The notes beneath the pieces are model-generated. The model was not told the DNA's origin, did not search any database, and saw only the letters and a list, made by a program, of their open reading frames with translations. A DNA stretch of 64,000 bases from Nitrospirota bacterium (lineage in GTDB: Bacteria > Nitrospirota > Nitrospiria > SBBL01 > JAADHI01). A program made the position numbers and the translations under genes. Shown in pieces: positions 34,558 to 44,060 of the stretch; position 1 is the stretch's first letter, and each line of letters opens with the position of its first letter. Location: positions 1-64,000 of the forward strand of contig JAJDBW010000013.1 of the NCBI GenBank assembly GCA_029261155.1, given 5' to 3'.

Positions 34558-35862
34558 TTAGAGAAAAGTTTTTCTCAGCTTGTTTATTTCGATCATGGCG
34601 CGGAGCGGGGAGAGGTGGGTACGGAATTTCTTGTAGAGGTTTTCTTGGATAGTTTGCTTCGGTTTTTCTGAGATCGTAAAGTAATCCTTGATGAGGTCGA
34701 GGAGGAGATCGGGATATTCGGTAAAAAACTTGGGGTTGGCGTGGGCCCAGGCTTCGACCTTTTGATATTTTTTTAAGTCCTTCATCACGAAACTGCATTC
34801 GAGTTTTTCCTGGTAACTTTTTAAACCTTGCTTTGAAAAATCTCCTTTCTTCTTGGCTTCAATGATGGCTTCGGCGGCGTAGAGTCCCGAGGCCATCGCG
34901 AGATTGGTCCCTTCATGGTAGAGGGAGGCATTGACCAGATGTGCGGCGTCTCCAGCTAAAAGTAAGCCGTCCGTCAAAATCTGTGGGACTTGATTGAACC
35001 CGCCCTCCGGAATCATGTGGCCGGAATATTCTAGCGTTTCGCCCTTTCGAATCAAGCGGCGGATGCTGGGGTGTTTTTTGAAGCGTTCCAACAAATCGTT
35101 CGGGACGATCTTTTTTCCGATGAAGGCGTCGATGGAACAGGCGATGCCGACGGACAACGTTTCTTTATTCGTGTAGATAAAACCCCCGCCCACCATGCCG
35201 GCGACCGAATCGGCAAAAAATTCCATGGCCACACCCTCGTCGCCTTCGAGTCCGAAGCGGTCTTCGATGACCTCTCGCGGTAGACCGATGACCTCTTTGG
35301 CGGCCACGGCCAAAACATTCCACTTAAATTCCTTACGCAGGCCAGCTTTTTTAGCGAGGAAGGAATTTACACCGTCGGCGGCGATGACGACATCGGCAAG
35401 AATATCACCGCCTTCACGCCGGGCTTTCACGCCACAGACCTTGTCGCCCTCCCAAATCAGATCGTCTACGACGGTTTCGGGGATAATCAAGGCACCCGCT
35501 TCTTCCGCTTTCTTTGCCAGCCAGGGATCGAAACGCGCGCGGAGTGCGGAGAAACTCTGATTATAGGGCGGCGCGGCATTATAATCCTCGCAGCGAAATT
35601 CGAAGGCCGCCTCGGATTTTTCCGAGAGCAGTCCGAATCGACGCTTCACGATCTGCCGTTCGACCGGAGCCTCTTCCCAAAAGTTCGGGACGAGTTTATT
35701 CAGAATGGTTGTGTAGAGCACGCCGCCGAACATGTTCTTCGCGCCGGGGAATTCTCCACGTTCGAAGACGACGACAGACAATCCTTCACGTGCAAGGGTA
35801 AGGGCGGCGGCGGAACCGGCGGGGCCTGCCCCGACAATGGCGACGTCAAATTTATCGGACAT
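34558..35862 (-). CDS. fixC: Electron transfer flavoprotein-quinone oxidoreductase (FixC type)
   Basis: A 434-residue flavoprotein that takes electrons from ETF to the quinone pool. The FAD motif is DVAIVGAGPAGSAAALTLAR. Also present are GAKNMFGGVLY, VVIAADGVNSFLAKKAG and LLLAGDAAHLVNASLYHEGT, all as in FixC. The 4Fe-4S cluster of long ETF-QO enzymes is not in this chain; it is normally supplied by a FixX ferredoxin encoded next door, but none follows here. It is the last gene of the beta-oxidation operon and lies 33 bases after etfA. It probably sits on the inner face of the membrane. Confidence 0.92.
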   Translation of the reverse strand: MSDKFDVAIVGAGPAGSAAALTLAREGLSVVVFERGEFPGAKNMFGGVLYTTILNKLVPNFWEEAPVERQIVKRRFGLLSEKSEAAFEFRCEDYNAAPPYNQSFSALRARFDPWLAKKAEEAGALIIPETVVDDLIWEGDKVCGVKARREGGDILADVVIAADGVNSFLAKKAGLRKEFKWNVLAVAAKEVIGLPREVIEDRFGLEGDEGVAMEFFADSVAGMVGGGFIYTNKETLSVGIACSIDAFIGKKIVPNDLLERFKKHPSIRRLIRKGETLEYSGHMIPEGGFNQVPQILTDGLLLAGDAAHLVNASLYHEGTNLAMASGLYAAEAIIEAKKKGDFSKQGLKSYQEKLECSFVMKDLKKYQKVEAWAHANPKFFTEYPDLLLDLIKDYFTISEKPKQTIQENLYKKFRTHLSPLRAMIEINKLRKTFL

Positions 35863-35895
35863 ATTTTTCTTTCTGAGGTCCGTTCACAATCGGCC

Positions 35896-36885
35896 CTACG
35901 CGGCTTTTAGCTTTTTGACTTCTTCAATCAGGAGTGGAACCACATCGAAGAGGTCGGCGACAATGCCGTAGTTGGCGATCTTAAAGATGGGGGCGTTGGG
36001 ATCGTTGTTGATCGCAACAATGTATTTCGAGGAAGACATTCCGGCCTGATGTTGGATTGCCCCCGAAATGCCGCAGGCAATGTAGAGGAGGGGGGAAACC
36101 GTTTTGCCTGTTAGGCCCACTTGGTAGCTGTGCGGCTTCCACCCGGCATCGACAGCCGCGCGCGAGGCCCCCACAGCCGCGCCAAGGGCGTCGGCGAGCT
36201 CCTCGATCAATTTAAAATTTTCAGGGGCCTTCAAGCCGCGTCCGCCAGAGACGATGATTTGCGCCTCGGTTAATTCCACCTTCGATGCAACGACGGTTAA
36301 CACTTCTTTCACGATGGCTTTGAGCAGCGAGAAATCTGTCGTCGTGGTAACTTTTTCAATTTCTGCTTTGGCTGAAGGGGCTGGCGGATGAACGGGAAAA
36401 ACATTGGGTCTCAAGGTGACCACTTGAAATTGTGCTTGCTGGCATTTTACCGTGGCGATGGCCTTGCCGCCGTAAATTGGCCGCGTGGCGACGAAAGCAC
36501 CTTCATCATTTAAGGCAAGCCCAGTGCAATCCCCGGCGAAGGCACCTTCAAGCTTGGCCGCAACCTTGGGACCCAGGTCTTTTCCCATGGCGGTGGCCCC
36601 CAGTAAAATAAGCGTGGCGTCCATTTTTTTTGCGACATCGGCAACAAGGGTGGCATAGGCTTCAGAGGAATAGAGGGCGAGCTTCGGATCATCCGCGAGA
36701 TAGACTTTTTGCGCACCACCCGCCGATAGGGTATCGGCTTGTGATGCGACTTCATTTCCAATTAATAGGGCAGCGACTTGGCCCCCTTCTTTCGAAGACA
36801 AGGCGTGTGCGGCGCCAAGCGCTTCGAGCGTAACCCGTTTTACCTTTGCCTCATGCCGTTCCGAAACGACCAAAATCTTGGTCAT
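35896..36885 (-). CDS. etfA: Electron transfer flavoprotein alpha subunit
   Basis: A 329-residue subunit that binds FAD. The C-terminal signature is clear: [51 protein letters not shown] and [11 protein letters not shown]. With EtfB it accepts electrons from the acyl-CoA dehydrogenase encoded two genes upstream and passes them to FixC. It starts at ATG 36885, 60 bases after etfB. Both subunits have normal length and no missing residues that I can see. Confidence 0.96.
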   Translation of the reverse strand: MTKILVVSERHEAKVKRVTLEALGAAHALSSKEGGQVAALLIGNEVASQADTLSAGGAQKVYLADDPKLALYSSEAYATLVADVAKKMDATLILLGATAMGKDLGPKVAAKLEGAFAGDCTGLALNDEGAFVATRPIYGGKAIATVKCQQAQFQVVTLRPNVFPVHPPAPSAKAEIEKVTTTTDFSLLKAIVKEVLTVVASKVELTEAQIIVSGGRGLKAPENFKLIEELADALGAAVGASRAAVDAGWKPHSYQVGLTGKTVSPLLYIACGISGAIQHQAGMSSSKYIVAINNDPNAPIFKIANYGIVADLFDVVPLLIEEVKKLKAA

Positions 36886-36945
36886 GCGTTCTCCTCATCC
36901 CTATAAAAAACTAAAAAGGTAAATAAAAAACTCATCATAGAAAAA

Positions 36946-37740
36946 CTATAGGACCTTCGCTTCTTCGTGGAGTAAGCGGACCAGTTCCGATACGGCATGT
37001 GCCGTATCGCCATCGATCGTTTTTCCGGCTTCGCGGACTGGCGGCGATGTGATTTTTTCGAGCTTCACCTTGGCGGCGCTTGCGCCGACGTCTTCGGCGC
37101 TAAGGTCCAAGTCCGCCAAGCTCCACACCGTCATTGGTTTTTGCTTGGCCTTCATGATTCCGGGTAGGGAGGCATAGCGTGGCTCGTTCAATTCTTTTTG
37201 GCAAGTAAAGATGGCGGGGAGCCTCGCCTCGACGACTTCGGCCGCACCTTCAATCTGGCGATGGGCCACAGCCTTGAGCCCATCCGCATTCAATTCAAAT
37301 TTATTGATGCCTGCGACGTGGGGCAGGCCGAGCAACTCGGCGACGTGGATGCCGACCGCACCGCTGTCGTCGTCAATGGCTTGCCTCCCGAAAAAGATGA
37401 GGTCGTAGTTCCCCTTCTTCAAGGCGGCCGCCAGGACCCGCGCGGTACATAGGGCGTCTCCGCCGGTTAAGGCATCGTCTTTAATGTGAATCGCTTCATC
37501 CGCGCCGACGGCCAGGCAGGTGCGAAGCGCCTCCACCGCCTTTTCGGGTCCGATGGTGATGACCGTAACAGTTCCCGTATCCAGTTGTTCCTTAATCTTA
37601 AGCGCCTCTTCGACGCCGAATTCGTCGTAGGGGTTCACGACGTAGCTGAGACCCGTCCGGTCGATATCCAATCCATCCGCTGCGGGCTTGATCTTGGATT
37701 CGGTCGCGGGTACTTGTTTGATGCAGACGGCAATGTTCAT
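36946..37740 (-). CDS. etfB: Electron transfer flavoprotein beta subunit
   Basis: A 264-residue subunit, beginning MNIAVCIKQVPATESKIKPA, with DGLDIDRTGLSYVVNPYDEF, and a family segment FFGRQAIDDDSGAVGIHVAE. It binds AMP and, with EtfA, shuttles electrons from acyl-CoA dehydrogenase. It begins three bases after the end of the acyl-CoA dehydrogenase gene, so translation is coupled. Confidence 0.96.
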   Translation of the reverse strand: MNIAVCIKQVPATESKIKPAADGLDIDRTGLSYVVNPYDEFGVEEALKIKEQLDTGTVTVITIGPEKAVEALRTCLAVGADEAIHIKDDALTGGDALCTARVLAAALKKGNYDLIFFGRQAIDDDSGAVGIHVAELLGLPHVAGINKFELNADGLKAVAHRQIEGAAEVVEARLPAIFTCQKELNEPRYASLPGIMKAKQKPMTVWSLADLDLSAEDVGASAAKVKLEKITSPPVREAGKTIDGDTAHAVSELVRLLHEEAKVL

Positions 37741-37743
37741 ATT

Positions 37744-38904
37744 CTAATAGCTTCCTTTTTTTAAGACGTCTTCGGCGATGACCATACGTTGGACCTCGCT
37801 CGTGCCTTCGAAAATGCGGTTGACGCGCGAATCACGATAGAAGCGCTCGACGGGATGTTCGCCCATAAAACCGTTGCCGCCGTGAATCTGCACGGCTTTG
37901 TCGACGATGCGGTCGAGGGCCTCGGAGCAGAAAAGTTTGCAGATGGCGCCTTCTCTAGGGATTTTATTTCCTTGGTCATACATCCAGGCCGTGCGGTAGA
38001 CGATGGACTCCATTTGAAAGACCTCGGCCGCCATGTCTGCAATCATGAATTGAATGGCCTGAAAGTGGACGATGGGTTGATTGAAGGCCACACGCTTTTT
38101 GGCGAAGTCGACCGACATCGTAATGAGTTCCTTTGCCGATCCGATGGTGGCTGCGGCGAGCGAGAGACGGCTTTCGTCCAATGTTTCCATCGCAATTTTA
38201 AAGCCCATACCAACCTGGCCCAATACATTTTCCTTGGGGACCCGAAGGTCTTGAAAAACCAATTCCGCCGTGGCCGACCCGCGCAGGCCCATCTTGTCTT
38301 CTATTCTATTTGCAGAAAAACCTGGGGTGGTTGTTTCGACAATAAAGGCGGTGATGCCGCCCCGGGCCTTCAGTTCCGGATTTGTGAGGCCATAGACCAC
38401 GACGGTGTCGGCGATATCGCCGTTCGTAATCCAAAGTTTTGTGCCGTTCAAGACAAAATGATCGCCGTCCTCTTTTGCCGTGAGCTGGAGATTGGCGGCG
38501 TCCGATCCCGCGCCGGGCTCCGTGAGGGCGTAAGCACCGATCTTTTCACCTGTCGCCAGGGGTTTGAGATATTTTTCTTTTTGGGTTTCATTGCCGCCCA
38601 AAAAAATGGACATTCCCGCCAGGCCGATGTGGGCGCCGATGGTCACGCTGGTCGAGGCGCAGCCGTGGGAGAGTTCTTCGAGCAAGACGCAGTAGCCCAT
38701 TTCGCCCATGCCGGCTCCGCCGTATTTTTCGGGAAAGGGGATGCCGAGCAGGCCGAGCGGGGCCGCCTTTTTTAGAATGTCTTGAATCAGCCCGACGTTA
38801 TGTTCCTTATCGATCTGCTGCGCGACAGGCTTGACTTCCTTGTCGACAAACTTCCGCACCATGTCTCGGAGCATGCTTTGTTCTTCCGTAAAATTAAAAT
38901 CCAT
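37744..38904 (-). CDS. Acyl-CoA dehydrogenase
   Basis: A 386-residue FAD enzyme that introduces the first double bond into acyl-CoA and passes electrons to ETF. Signature stretches are ALTEPGAGSDAANLQLTA, KLWITNGDIADTVVV, AVQIHGGNGFMGEHPVER and the catalytic Glu in RIFEGTSEVQRMVIAE. Glu in that position is typical of short- to medium-chain and butyryl-CoA dehydrogenases, but chain length cannot be assigned from sequence alone. It lies between the enoyl-CoA hydratase (83-base gap) and etfB (three-base gap). Confidence 0.94.
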   Translation of the reverse strand: MDFNFTEEQSMLRDMVRKFVDKEVKPVAQQIDKEHNVGLIQDILKKAAPLGLLGIPFPEKYGGAGMGEMGYCVLLEELSHGCASTSVTIGAHIGLAGMSIFLGGNETQKEKYLKPLATGEKIGAYALTEPGAGSDAANLQLTAKEDGDHFVLNGTKLWITNGDIADTVVVYGLTNPELKARGGITAFIVETTTPGFSANRIEDKMGLRGSATAELVFQDLRVPKENVLGQVGMGFKIAMETLDESRLSLAAATIGSAKELITMSVDFAKKRVAFNQPIVHFQAIQFMIADMAAEVFQMESIVYRTAWMYDQGNKIPREGAICKLFCSEALDRIVDKAVQIHGGNGFMGEHPVERFYRDSRVNRIFEGTSEVQRMVIAEDVLKKGSY

Positions 38905-38987
38905 AAGGCTGACTCCAGTGGGATTAGATTAATGATACCAAATATTTTGGACCGAGAGGGCTGCGCGCTCACTTCTCCCTTATTTTT

Positions 38988-39767
38988 TTAACGGTCTTGA
39001 AACTTGGGCTGGCGCTTTTCGAGAAAGGCGCTAACGCCTTCCTTTTTATCCTCAGTTTCGCAGATCTCACCGAAGAGCTGGGCCTCCCGGCCTAGGCCGA
39101 TGGACAGCGGCTCGTGCATGCCTTCCTCGATGGCCTGTAAGCATGCGGCGATGGATTTTCCGCTTTTGGCCGCGATCTTTTTCGCCAGGCCGGTGGCCTG
39201 TTTGAGGACCTCGGTTTCCGGGACGACCTTGTTGACGAGGCCGATGCGCTTGGCTTCCTCGGCGTTAATCATGTCGCCGGTCAAAATGAGTTCCGTTGCC
39301 GCCGATTGGCCAACCAGCCTCGGAAGCCGTTGGGTGCCGCCAAAGCCGGGGATGATGCCAAGATTGATCTCCGGCTGTCCCAGGCGTGCGCGGTCGCCCG
39401 CGATGCGGATGTGGCAGGCCATGGCCAATTCCATGCCGCCGCCGAGACAGAAGCCATTAATCGCGGCAATGACCACCTTCGTCATTTGTTCGATCTTGTT
39501 GAAGAGTGCTTGTCCTTGCCGCGCCAGTTTTTCGCCCTCTTTCGCGGACTGAATGCCCGCGATGATTTTGATGTCTGCGCCCGCGATAAAGAGAGGACCC
39601 GTACCCGTTAAGACGATGGCCTTAACGGCGTCACTTGCGGAGAGCGCGTCGATCACTTTTTCGAGTTGCGTAATCAAATCGAGGGTGAGAACGTTTTTCG
39701 GTGGATTGTTCAGGACGACTGTCGCGACCGCGCCTTCGATTGTACTGTTTACGAGTGCATCCGGCAC
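38988..39767 (-). CDS. Enoyl-CoA hydratase/isomerase
   Basis: A 259-residue crotonase-fold enzyme that hydrates trans-2-enoyl-CoA. The oxyanion-hole segment is FIAGADIKIIAGIQS, and both catalytic glutamates are present in GGGMELAMACHIRIA and LGQPEINLGIIPGFGGTQRL. A GTG start at 39767 has AAGGAGG five bases upstream. It lies between hydroxyacyl-CoA dehydrogenase and acyl-CoA dehydrogenase and carries out the second step of the pathway. It is a separate chain here, not fused to the dehydrogenase as in FadB. Confidence 0.94.
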   Translation of the reverse strand: MPDALVNSTIEGAVATVVLNNPPKNVLTLDLITQLEKVIDALSASDAVKAIVLTGTGPLFIAGADIKIIAGIQSAKEGEKLARQGQALFNKIEQMTKVVIAAINGFCLGGGMELAMACHIRIAGDRARLGQPEINLGIIPGFGGTQRLPRLVGQSAATELILTGDMINAEEAKRIGLVNKVVPETEVLKQATGLAKKIAAKSGKSIAACLQAIEEGMHEPLSIGLGREAQLFGEICETEDKKEGVSAFLEKRQPKFQDR

Positions 39768-39790
39768 CTTAACCTCCTTCGGATTGAATT

Positions 39791-41002
39791 TTAGTATTGG
39801 AAAAATCCTTTGCCTGTTTTCTTGCCGAGATAGCCTCCCGCGACCATGCGCTTAAGCATGGGCGCGGGCCAAAAACGGTCGCCCAGTGTTTCCGTGAACG
39901 ATTGCAATTCGGAGAGCACGACATCCACGCCGATTTCATCGGCATAGTGCAGCGGTCCGCCCTTGTCTTGCGGGAAGCCGGTGCCGGCCATCATGGCGAT
40001 GTCAATATCGCCCGCCGAGGCCACGCCCTCTTGCAGGGAAATCACGGCTTCGTTAATCATGGGCATCATGATGCGGTTGGCCGAAAAAGAGCCTTTCTTT
40101 AAGTGTTCTTCTTTTTGGACTTTTGTAATGAGAGATAAGAGGACATCGGTTTTTCCGTCCGCGTAGTCGTAAAATCCCGCGCCGCTTTTTGTGCCAAGCC
40201 GTCCGGCGCCGTCGAGTTCTCTTAGAATCCGGGCGGCGCTGGCCCTCGGGCCGTAGGCGTCGTGCAGGATGTCGGCGACCTTTACGCTGACGTCGATGCC
40301 TACCAAGTCGAAAAGCGTCAGCGGCCCCATGGGCATGCCGAACTTCACCAGGGCATCGTCGATTTCTTTTGCCGTTGCGGCGCCTTCTTGCAGTGCGAGG
40401 GCGGCCTCGTTTAGGTAGGGCATCAACAAACGGTTGACGAGAAAGCCCGCGCACTCCTGAACGCGGACCGGGATCTTGCGGAGCGATTCTGAAAACATCA
40501 CGATATCGTCCACCGTTTCGTCGGACGTTCCCAGGCCGGGGATGACCTCGACCAATTTCATCACGGGGGCCGGATTGAAGAAGTGCATGCCGATGACCTT
40601 GTCGGGTTTGCTGGTTGCAGAAGCGATGGCGGAAATTGGAAGTGAAGAGGTGTTGCTGGCGAAGATCGTTGTTTCGGGACAGACCTTTTCCAGGTCTTGG
40701 AAAAGCTTTTGCTTCACGGCCACGTCTTCGTAAATCGCTTCGATGACAATGTCTACGTCGCCAAAGCCGCTGTAATCGGTCGCGCCGCTAACGAGCGCCA
40801 TTTTTTGTTCCATCTCTGATTGCGTCATCTTCCCTTTGTCGACGCGGCCTTGGTAGATCTTTTGAATGGTCTTCAAGCCCCGGTCCACGGCCGCTTGATC
40901 CACGTCTCTTAAAATCACCGGAAGTCCTGAATAGGTGATGACCTGCGCGATACCCGCGCCCATGGTCCCTGCGCCGATAACGGCTGCCTTGTAGATATAC
41001 AT
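39791..41002 (-). CDS. 3-Hydroxyacyl-CoA dehydrogenase
   Basis: A 403-residue NAD-dependent enzyme oxidising 3-hydroxyacyl-CoA. The Rossmann motif is AAVIGAGTMGAGIAQVITYS, and the catalytic His lies in VIGMHFFNPAPVMKLVEV. Two copies of the C-terminal dimerisation domain follow (CAGFLVNRLLMPYLNEAALA and ANRIMMPMINEAVISLQEGV), the layout of the FadB C-terminal half without its hydratase part. The ATG at 41002 is chosen because AGGAGG lies just upstream; the frame is open further into the thiolase gene. Confidence 0.94.
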   Translation of the reverse strand: MYIYKAAVIGAGTMGAGIAQVITYSGLPVILRDVDQAAVDRGLKTIQKIYQGRVDKGKMTQSEMEQKMALVSGATDYSGFGDVDIVIEAIYEDVAVKQKLFQDLEKVCPETTIFASNTSSLPISAIASATSKPDKVIGMHFFNPAPVMKLVEVIPGLGTSDETVDDIVMFSESLRKIPVRVQECAGFLVNRLLMPYLNEAALALQEGAATAKEIDDALVKFGMPMGPLTLFDLVGIDVSVKVADILHDAYGPRASAARILRELDGAGRLGTKSGAGFYDYADGKTDVLLSLITKVQKEEHLKKGSFSANRIMMPMINEAVISLQEGVASAGDIDIAMMAGTGFPQDKGGPLHYADEIGVDVVLSELQSFTETLGDRFWPAPMLKRMVAGGYLGKKTGKGFFQY

Positions 41003-41010
41003 CCTTCCTC

Positions 41011-42201
41011 CTATTTTCTTTCCAAGACCATGGCCGAGCCGAGGCCTCCGCCGACACAAAGGGAGGCGACACCGAGCGAAAGATTCCGGCGTTTCATTTC
41101 TTTCAAAAGGGTAATAACCAAACGCGTGCCGCTCATGCCGACGGGATGGCCGAGTGCGATGGCACCGCCGTTGACGTTGGTGATCTCCCGTTTCAAACCG
41201 AGAGCGCGTTCGACGGCGAGATATTGTACGGCGAAGGCCTCGTTCACCTCGACGAGTTCGATATCCGATAAAGAGAGGTTTGCCTTTTTCAATGCCTTGG
41301 GGATGGCGATCGCAGGGCCGATACCCATGCGGCTGGGTTCGACGCCGACGGAGGCATAGGATCGCACATAGCCGAGGGGTTCCTTGCCGAGGGCGTCGGC
41401 TTTTTCTTTGGACATAATGACCAAGGCCGCCGCGCCGTCGCTGATGGGGCAGGCGTTGCCGGGCGTCACCGAGCCGCCTTCTTTAAAGATGGTTGGATAA
41501 AGTGAGAGCATCTGTTCCGTGAGCGCGATGTTGGGACCTTCGTCCTGGGCGAAGGTTTCGGGCGTGACTTCTTTTCCGGCGACTTTTTTCGGAATGGAAA
41601 CGGGGACAATTTCTTCCCGAAACTTTCCTTCGCGCGTGGCCCGAAAGGCCTTCTTGTGGCTTTCGACGGCGTACTTGTCTTGCTCTTCACGAGAGATTTT
41701 AAATTCCTCCGCGAGATTTTCGGCGGTGTAACCCATGATCTGGCCGCAGAAGCCGTCGGTTAGTCCTTCCCAAATGGTATCGATCATCGTGGAATGTTTG
41801 AGCCGCTGCCCAAAACGCATGTCGCGCGAGACATAGGGCGCGAGGCTCATGTTTTCGACGCCGCCGGCGATTTGCAAATCGGCATCGCCCGCAATGATGT
41901 TTTGACAGGCGTTGACCACGGCTTGCAGGCCAGAGGCGCAGTTGCGGGCAACGGTGTAAGCAGGGGTGGTCATCGGCAAACCGGCCATGAGGGTGATGAC
42001 GCGGGCGAGGTTGGTGGCGTCGCTATACTGGCCGACGCAGCCGAAAATGACTTCCTCCACTTCGGCAGGATCGATCTCGGCGCGATTCAAGACTTCGCGG
42101 ACCACCAGTTCGCCCATCTTTTGATTGGTGATTTCTTTGAGTGCGCCGCCCATGGTTCCGATGGGTGTCCGCACGCCTTCGACAATCACGACTTCTTTCA
42201 T
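41011..42201 (-). CDS. Acetyl-CoA acyltransferase (thiolase)
   Basis: A 396-residue thiolase cleaving 3-ketoacyl-CoA to acetyl-CoA plus a shortened acyl-CoA. The nucleophile Cys is in VARNCASGLQAVVNACQN, the His in GGAIALGHPVGMSGTR, and the second Cys in ASLCVGGGLGSAMV. NEAFAV completes the active site. The ATG at 42201 overlaps the acyl-CoA ligase stop as ATGA, and GGAGGG precedes it. It completes the four-step beta-oxidation spiral with its downstream genes. Confidence 0.95.
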   Translation of the reverse strand: MKEVVIVEGVRTPIGTMGGALKEITNQKMGELVVREVLNRAEIDPAEVEEVIFGCVGQYSDATNLARVITLMAGLPMTTPAYTVARNCASGLQAVVNACQNIIAGDADLQIAGGVENMSLAPYVSRDMRFGQRLKHSTMIDTIWEGLTDGFCGQIMGYTAENLAEEFKISREEQDKYAVESHKKAFRATREGKFREEIVPVSIPKKVAGKEVTPETFAQDEGPNIALTEQMLSLYPTIFKEGGSVTPGNACPISDGAAALVIMSKEKADALGKEPLGYVRSYASVGVEPSRMGIGPAIAIPKALKKANLSLSDIELVEVNEAFAVQYLAVERALGLKREITNVNGGAIALGHPVGMSGTRLVITLLKEMKRRNLSLGVASLCVGGGLGSAMVLERK

Positions 42202-43874
42202 CCATCACCCTCCAATGTCTTTTCTTCTTCGATCAATACGCGGCGCAGGACTTTTCCGATAATGGTCTTTGGCAGTTCGGTCCGGAATTCTATTTTTTTA
42301 GGGAGTTTGAAACTGGCCAAATCGGCTTTGCAAAAGTCGATAATTTCTTCTTCGCTGGCCGATTCTCCCGCTTTGAGGACCACATAGGCCTTAATCATTT
42401 CTCCGGCAAAACGGTCGGGGAGTCCGACGACGACAGTATCCGAGATTTTGGGATGTTGAAATAGGACTTCCTCGACCTCGCGGGGATAGACGTTTTCGCC
42501 CTTGGTTTTAATCATATCCTTTTTCCGATCGACGATGAAAAAATAGCCCTCCGCGTCCATCCGGGCCATGTCGCCCGTATGAAGCCAACCCTCGCGAATG
42601 ACAGCGTTCGTTTCTTCCTTTTTCTGCCAATATCCCTGCATGACTTGTGGGCCCTTGACCGCGAGTTCGCCGATCTCGCCCAGCTTCAAAGTTTGTGTGC
42701 CTGTTTCGACGTCCACGATTTTTGCGTCCGTGTCCGAAACGGGCAAGCCGATGCTCCCCGGTTTTCGTTTGCCCTTGATGGGATTTGCGTGGGTCACGGG
42801 CGAGGCCTCCGAGAGCCCGTAGCCTTCGACCAATTTTCCGCCTGTGATTTCCTCGAATTGCCGTTGCACTTCTTGGTGCAAGGGGCCAGCCCCGGAGATG
42901 CACGCGTCGATGGAAGAGAGGTCGTAATTCCTCACATTGGGGAAATTGTTGATGGCCACGTACATGGCCTGCACGCCCATGAAGAGTGTCGGTCGTTTTT
43001 TATGGATGGTTTTTAAGACATCCTTCGTGACAAAGCGAGGAAGCAAGACCAAGGTCGCGCCCAAATAAAGCGCAAGATTCATGCAGGTCGACATGCCATA
43101 AACATGGAAAAAAGGAATCACGGCGAGAAAGGTTTCTTTCCCCTCGCGCAGGCTCGGCATCCAGTGACGGCATTGCAAGGCGTTGACGACTAAGTTACGG
43201 TGCGTCAGCATGACGCCTTTGGGCGTGCCTGTCGTTCCGCCGGTGTATTGAAGCAAGGCGAGATCGTCACATTGAACCTCGGTTTTGTTCGTCGCCGGGG
43301 GGGCGTTTTCAATGATCGATTTCATATCGTAAATCGGCGGTTTTTTTTCAAGATCGATCCATTGTCCTTCGCGTTTGGCCTTGATGGGATATAAGAGCGA
43401 CAAGAGCCAGGGGAGTTCATCGCGAACGGAGGTGAGAATAATATTTTTCAAGGCGGTGTCCTTGAGGATCTTTTCGATACGGGGATAGAAGAAATCGAGG
43501 GCGATAATGGTTTCGGCGCCTGAGTCGGCCATTTGAACCTGAATCTCCCGTTCGACGTAAAGCGGATTGGTCATCACAACCACCGCGCCGATGTACAAGC
43601 TGCCGTAATAGGCCGTGACGCATTGCGGAATATTGGGGAGCATGACGGCGACCCGGTCGCCTTTTTTTACGCCGAGCTGGCTTAAAGCCTTCCCAAAGCG
43701 CCGGCATTGCGTGTCCAAATCGCGGTAACTTGTCTTCTTTCCGTAAAAGTCCAGCGCGGCTTTTTCTGGATAGTGTGAGGCCGCGTTTTCTATAAATTGA
43801 TGCAGGACGCTTGTAGGATATTGAATGGTATGCGGAACCTGGGGTTGGTAGGCCTTGCGCCAAGGGCGATCCAT
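42198..43874 (-). CDS. fadD: Long-chain fatty acid-CoA ligase
   Basis: A 558-residue AMP-forming enzyme that activates fatty acids with ATP and CoA. The P-loop is YTGGTTGTPKGVMLTHRN, the adenylate motif is GYGLSEASPVTHAN, and the hinge and catalytic Lys are in DRKKDMIKTKGENVYPREVE and PKTIIGKVLRR. Length and segment VLHQFIENAASHYPEKAALD match FadD-like ligases. It is the first gene of the operon; the region upstream (43875-44060) is shared with the divergent CBS gene and must hold the promoters. No FadR- or TetR-type regulator is adjacent. Confidence 0.93.
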   Translation of the reverse strand: MDRPWRKAYQPQVPHTIQYPTSVLHQFIENAASHYPEKAALDFYGKKTSYRDLDTQCRRFGKALSQLGVKKGDRVAVMLPNIPQCVTAYYGSLYIGAVVVMTNPLYVEREIQVQMADSGAETIIALDFFYPRIEKILKDTALKNIILTSVRDELPWLLSLLYPIKAKREGQWIDLEKKPPIYDMKSIIENAPPATNKTEVQCDDLALLQYTGGTTGTPKGVMLTHRNLVVNALQCRHWMPSLREGKETFLAVIPFFHVYGMSTCMNLALYLGATLVLLPRFVTKDVLKTIHKKRPTLFMGVQAMYVAINNFPNVRNYDLSSIDACISGAGPLHQEVQRQFEEITGGKLVEGYGLSEASPVTHANPIKGKRKPGSIGLPVSDTDAKIVDVETGTQTLKLGEIGELAVKGPQVMQGYWQKKEETNAVIREGWLHTGDMARMDAEGYFFIVDRKKDMIKTKGENVYPREVEEVLFQHPKISDTVVVGLPDRFAGEMIKAYVVLKAGESASEEEIIDFCKADLASFKLPKKIEFRTELPKTIIGKVLRRVLIEEEKTLEGDG

Positions 43875-44060
43875 TCGACCTCTTAAAATGAAGGGGATAA
43901 TATCCCTGAAAGCGATTATATATTAAGGATACTTAGTCTATTTAAATTTACAGAACAATAGGGTCATTGTCAATTGGATGTCCCAAAGGAATCAACGCGA
44001 TTGACATCGCTGGAGCACTTCGATATCCTTAAAAAATCGCAGACAAGGGGGCGATTAAAT

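Noticed and set aside
37789-38775. 328-residue plus-strand frame opposite acyl-CoA dehydrogenase
   Set aside because: Antisense shadow; the minus-strand protein has all family motifs.
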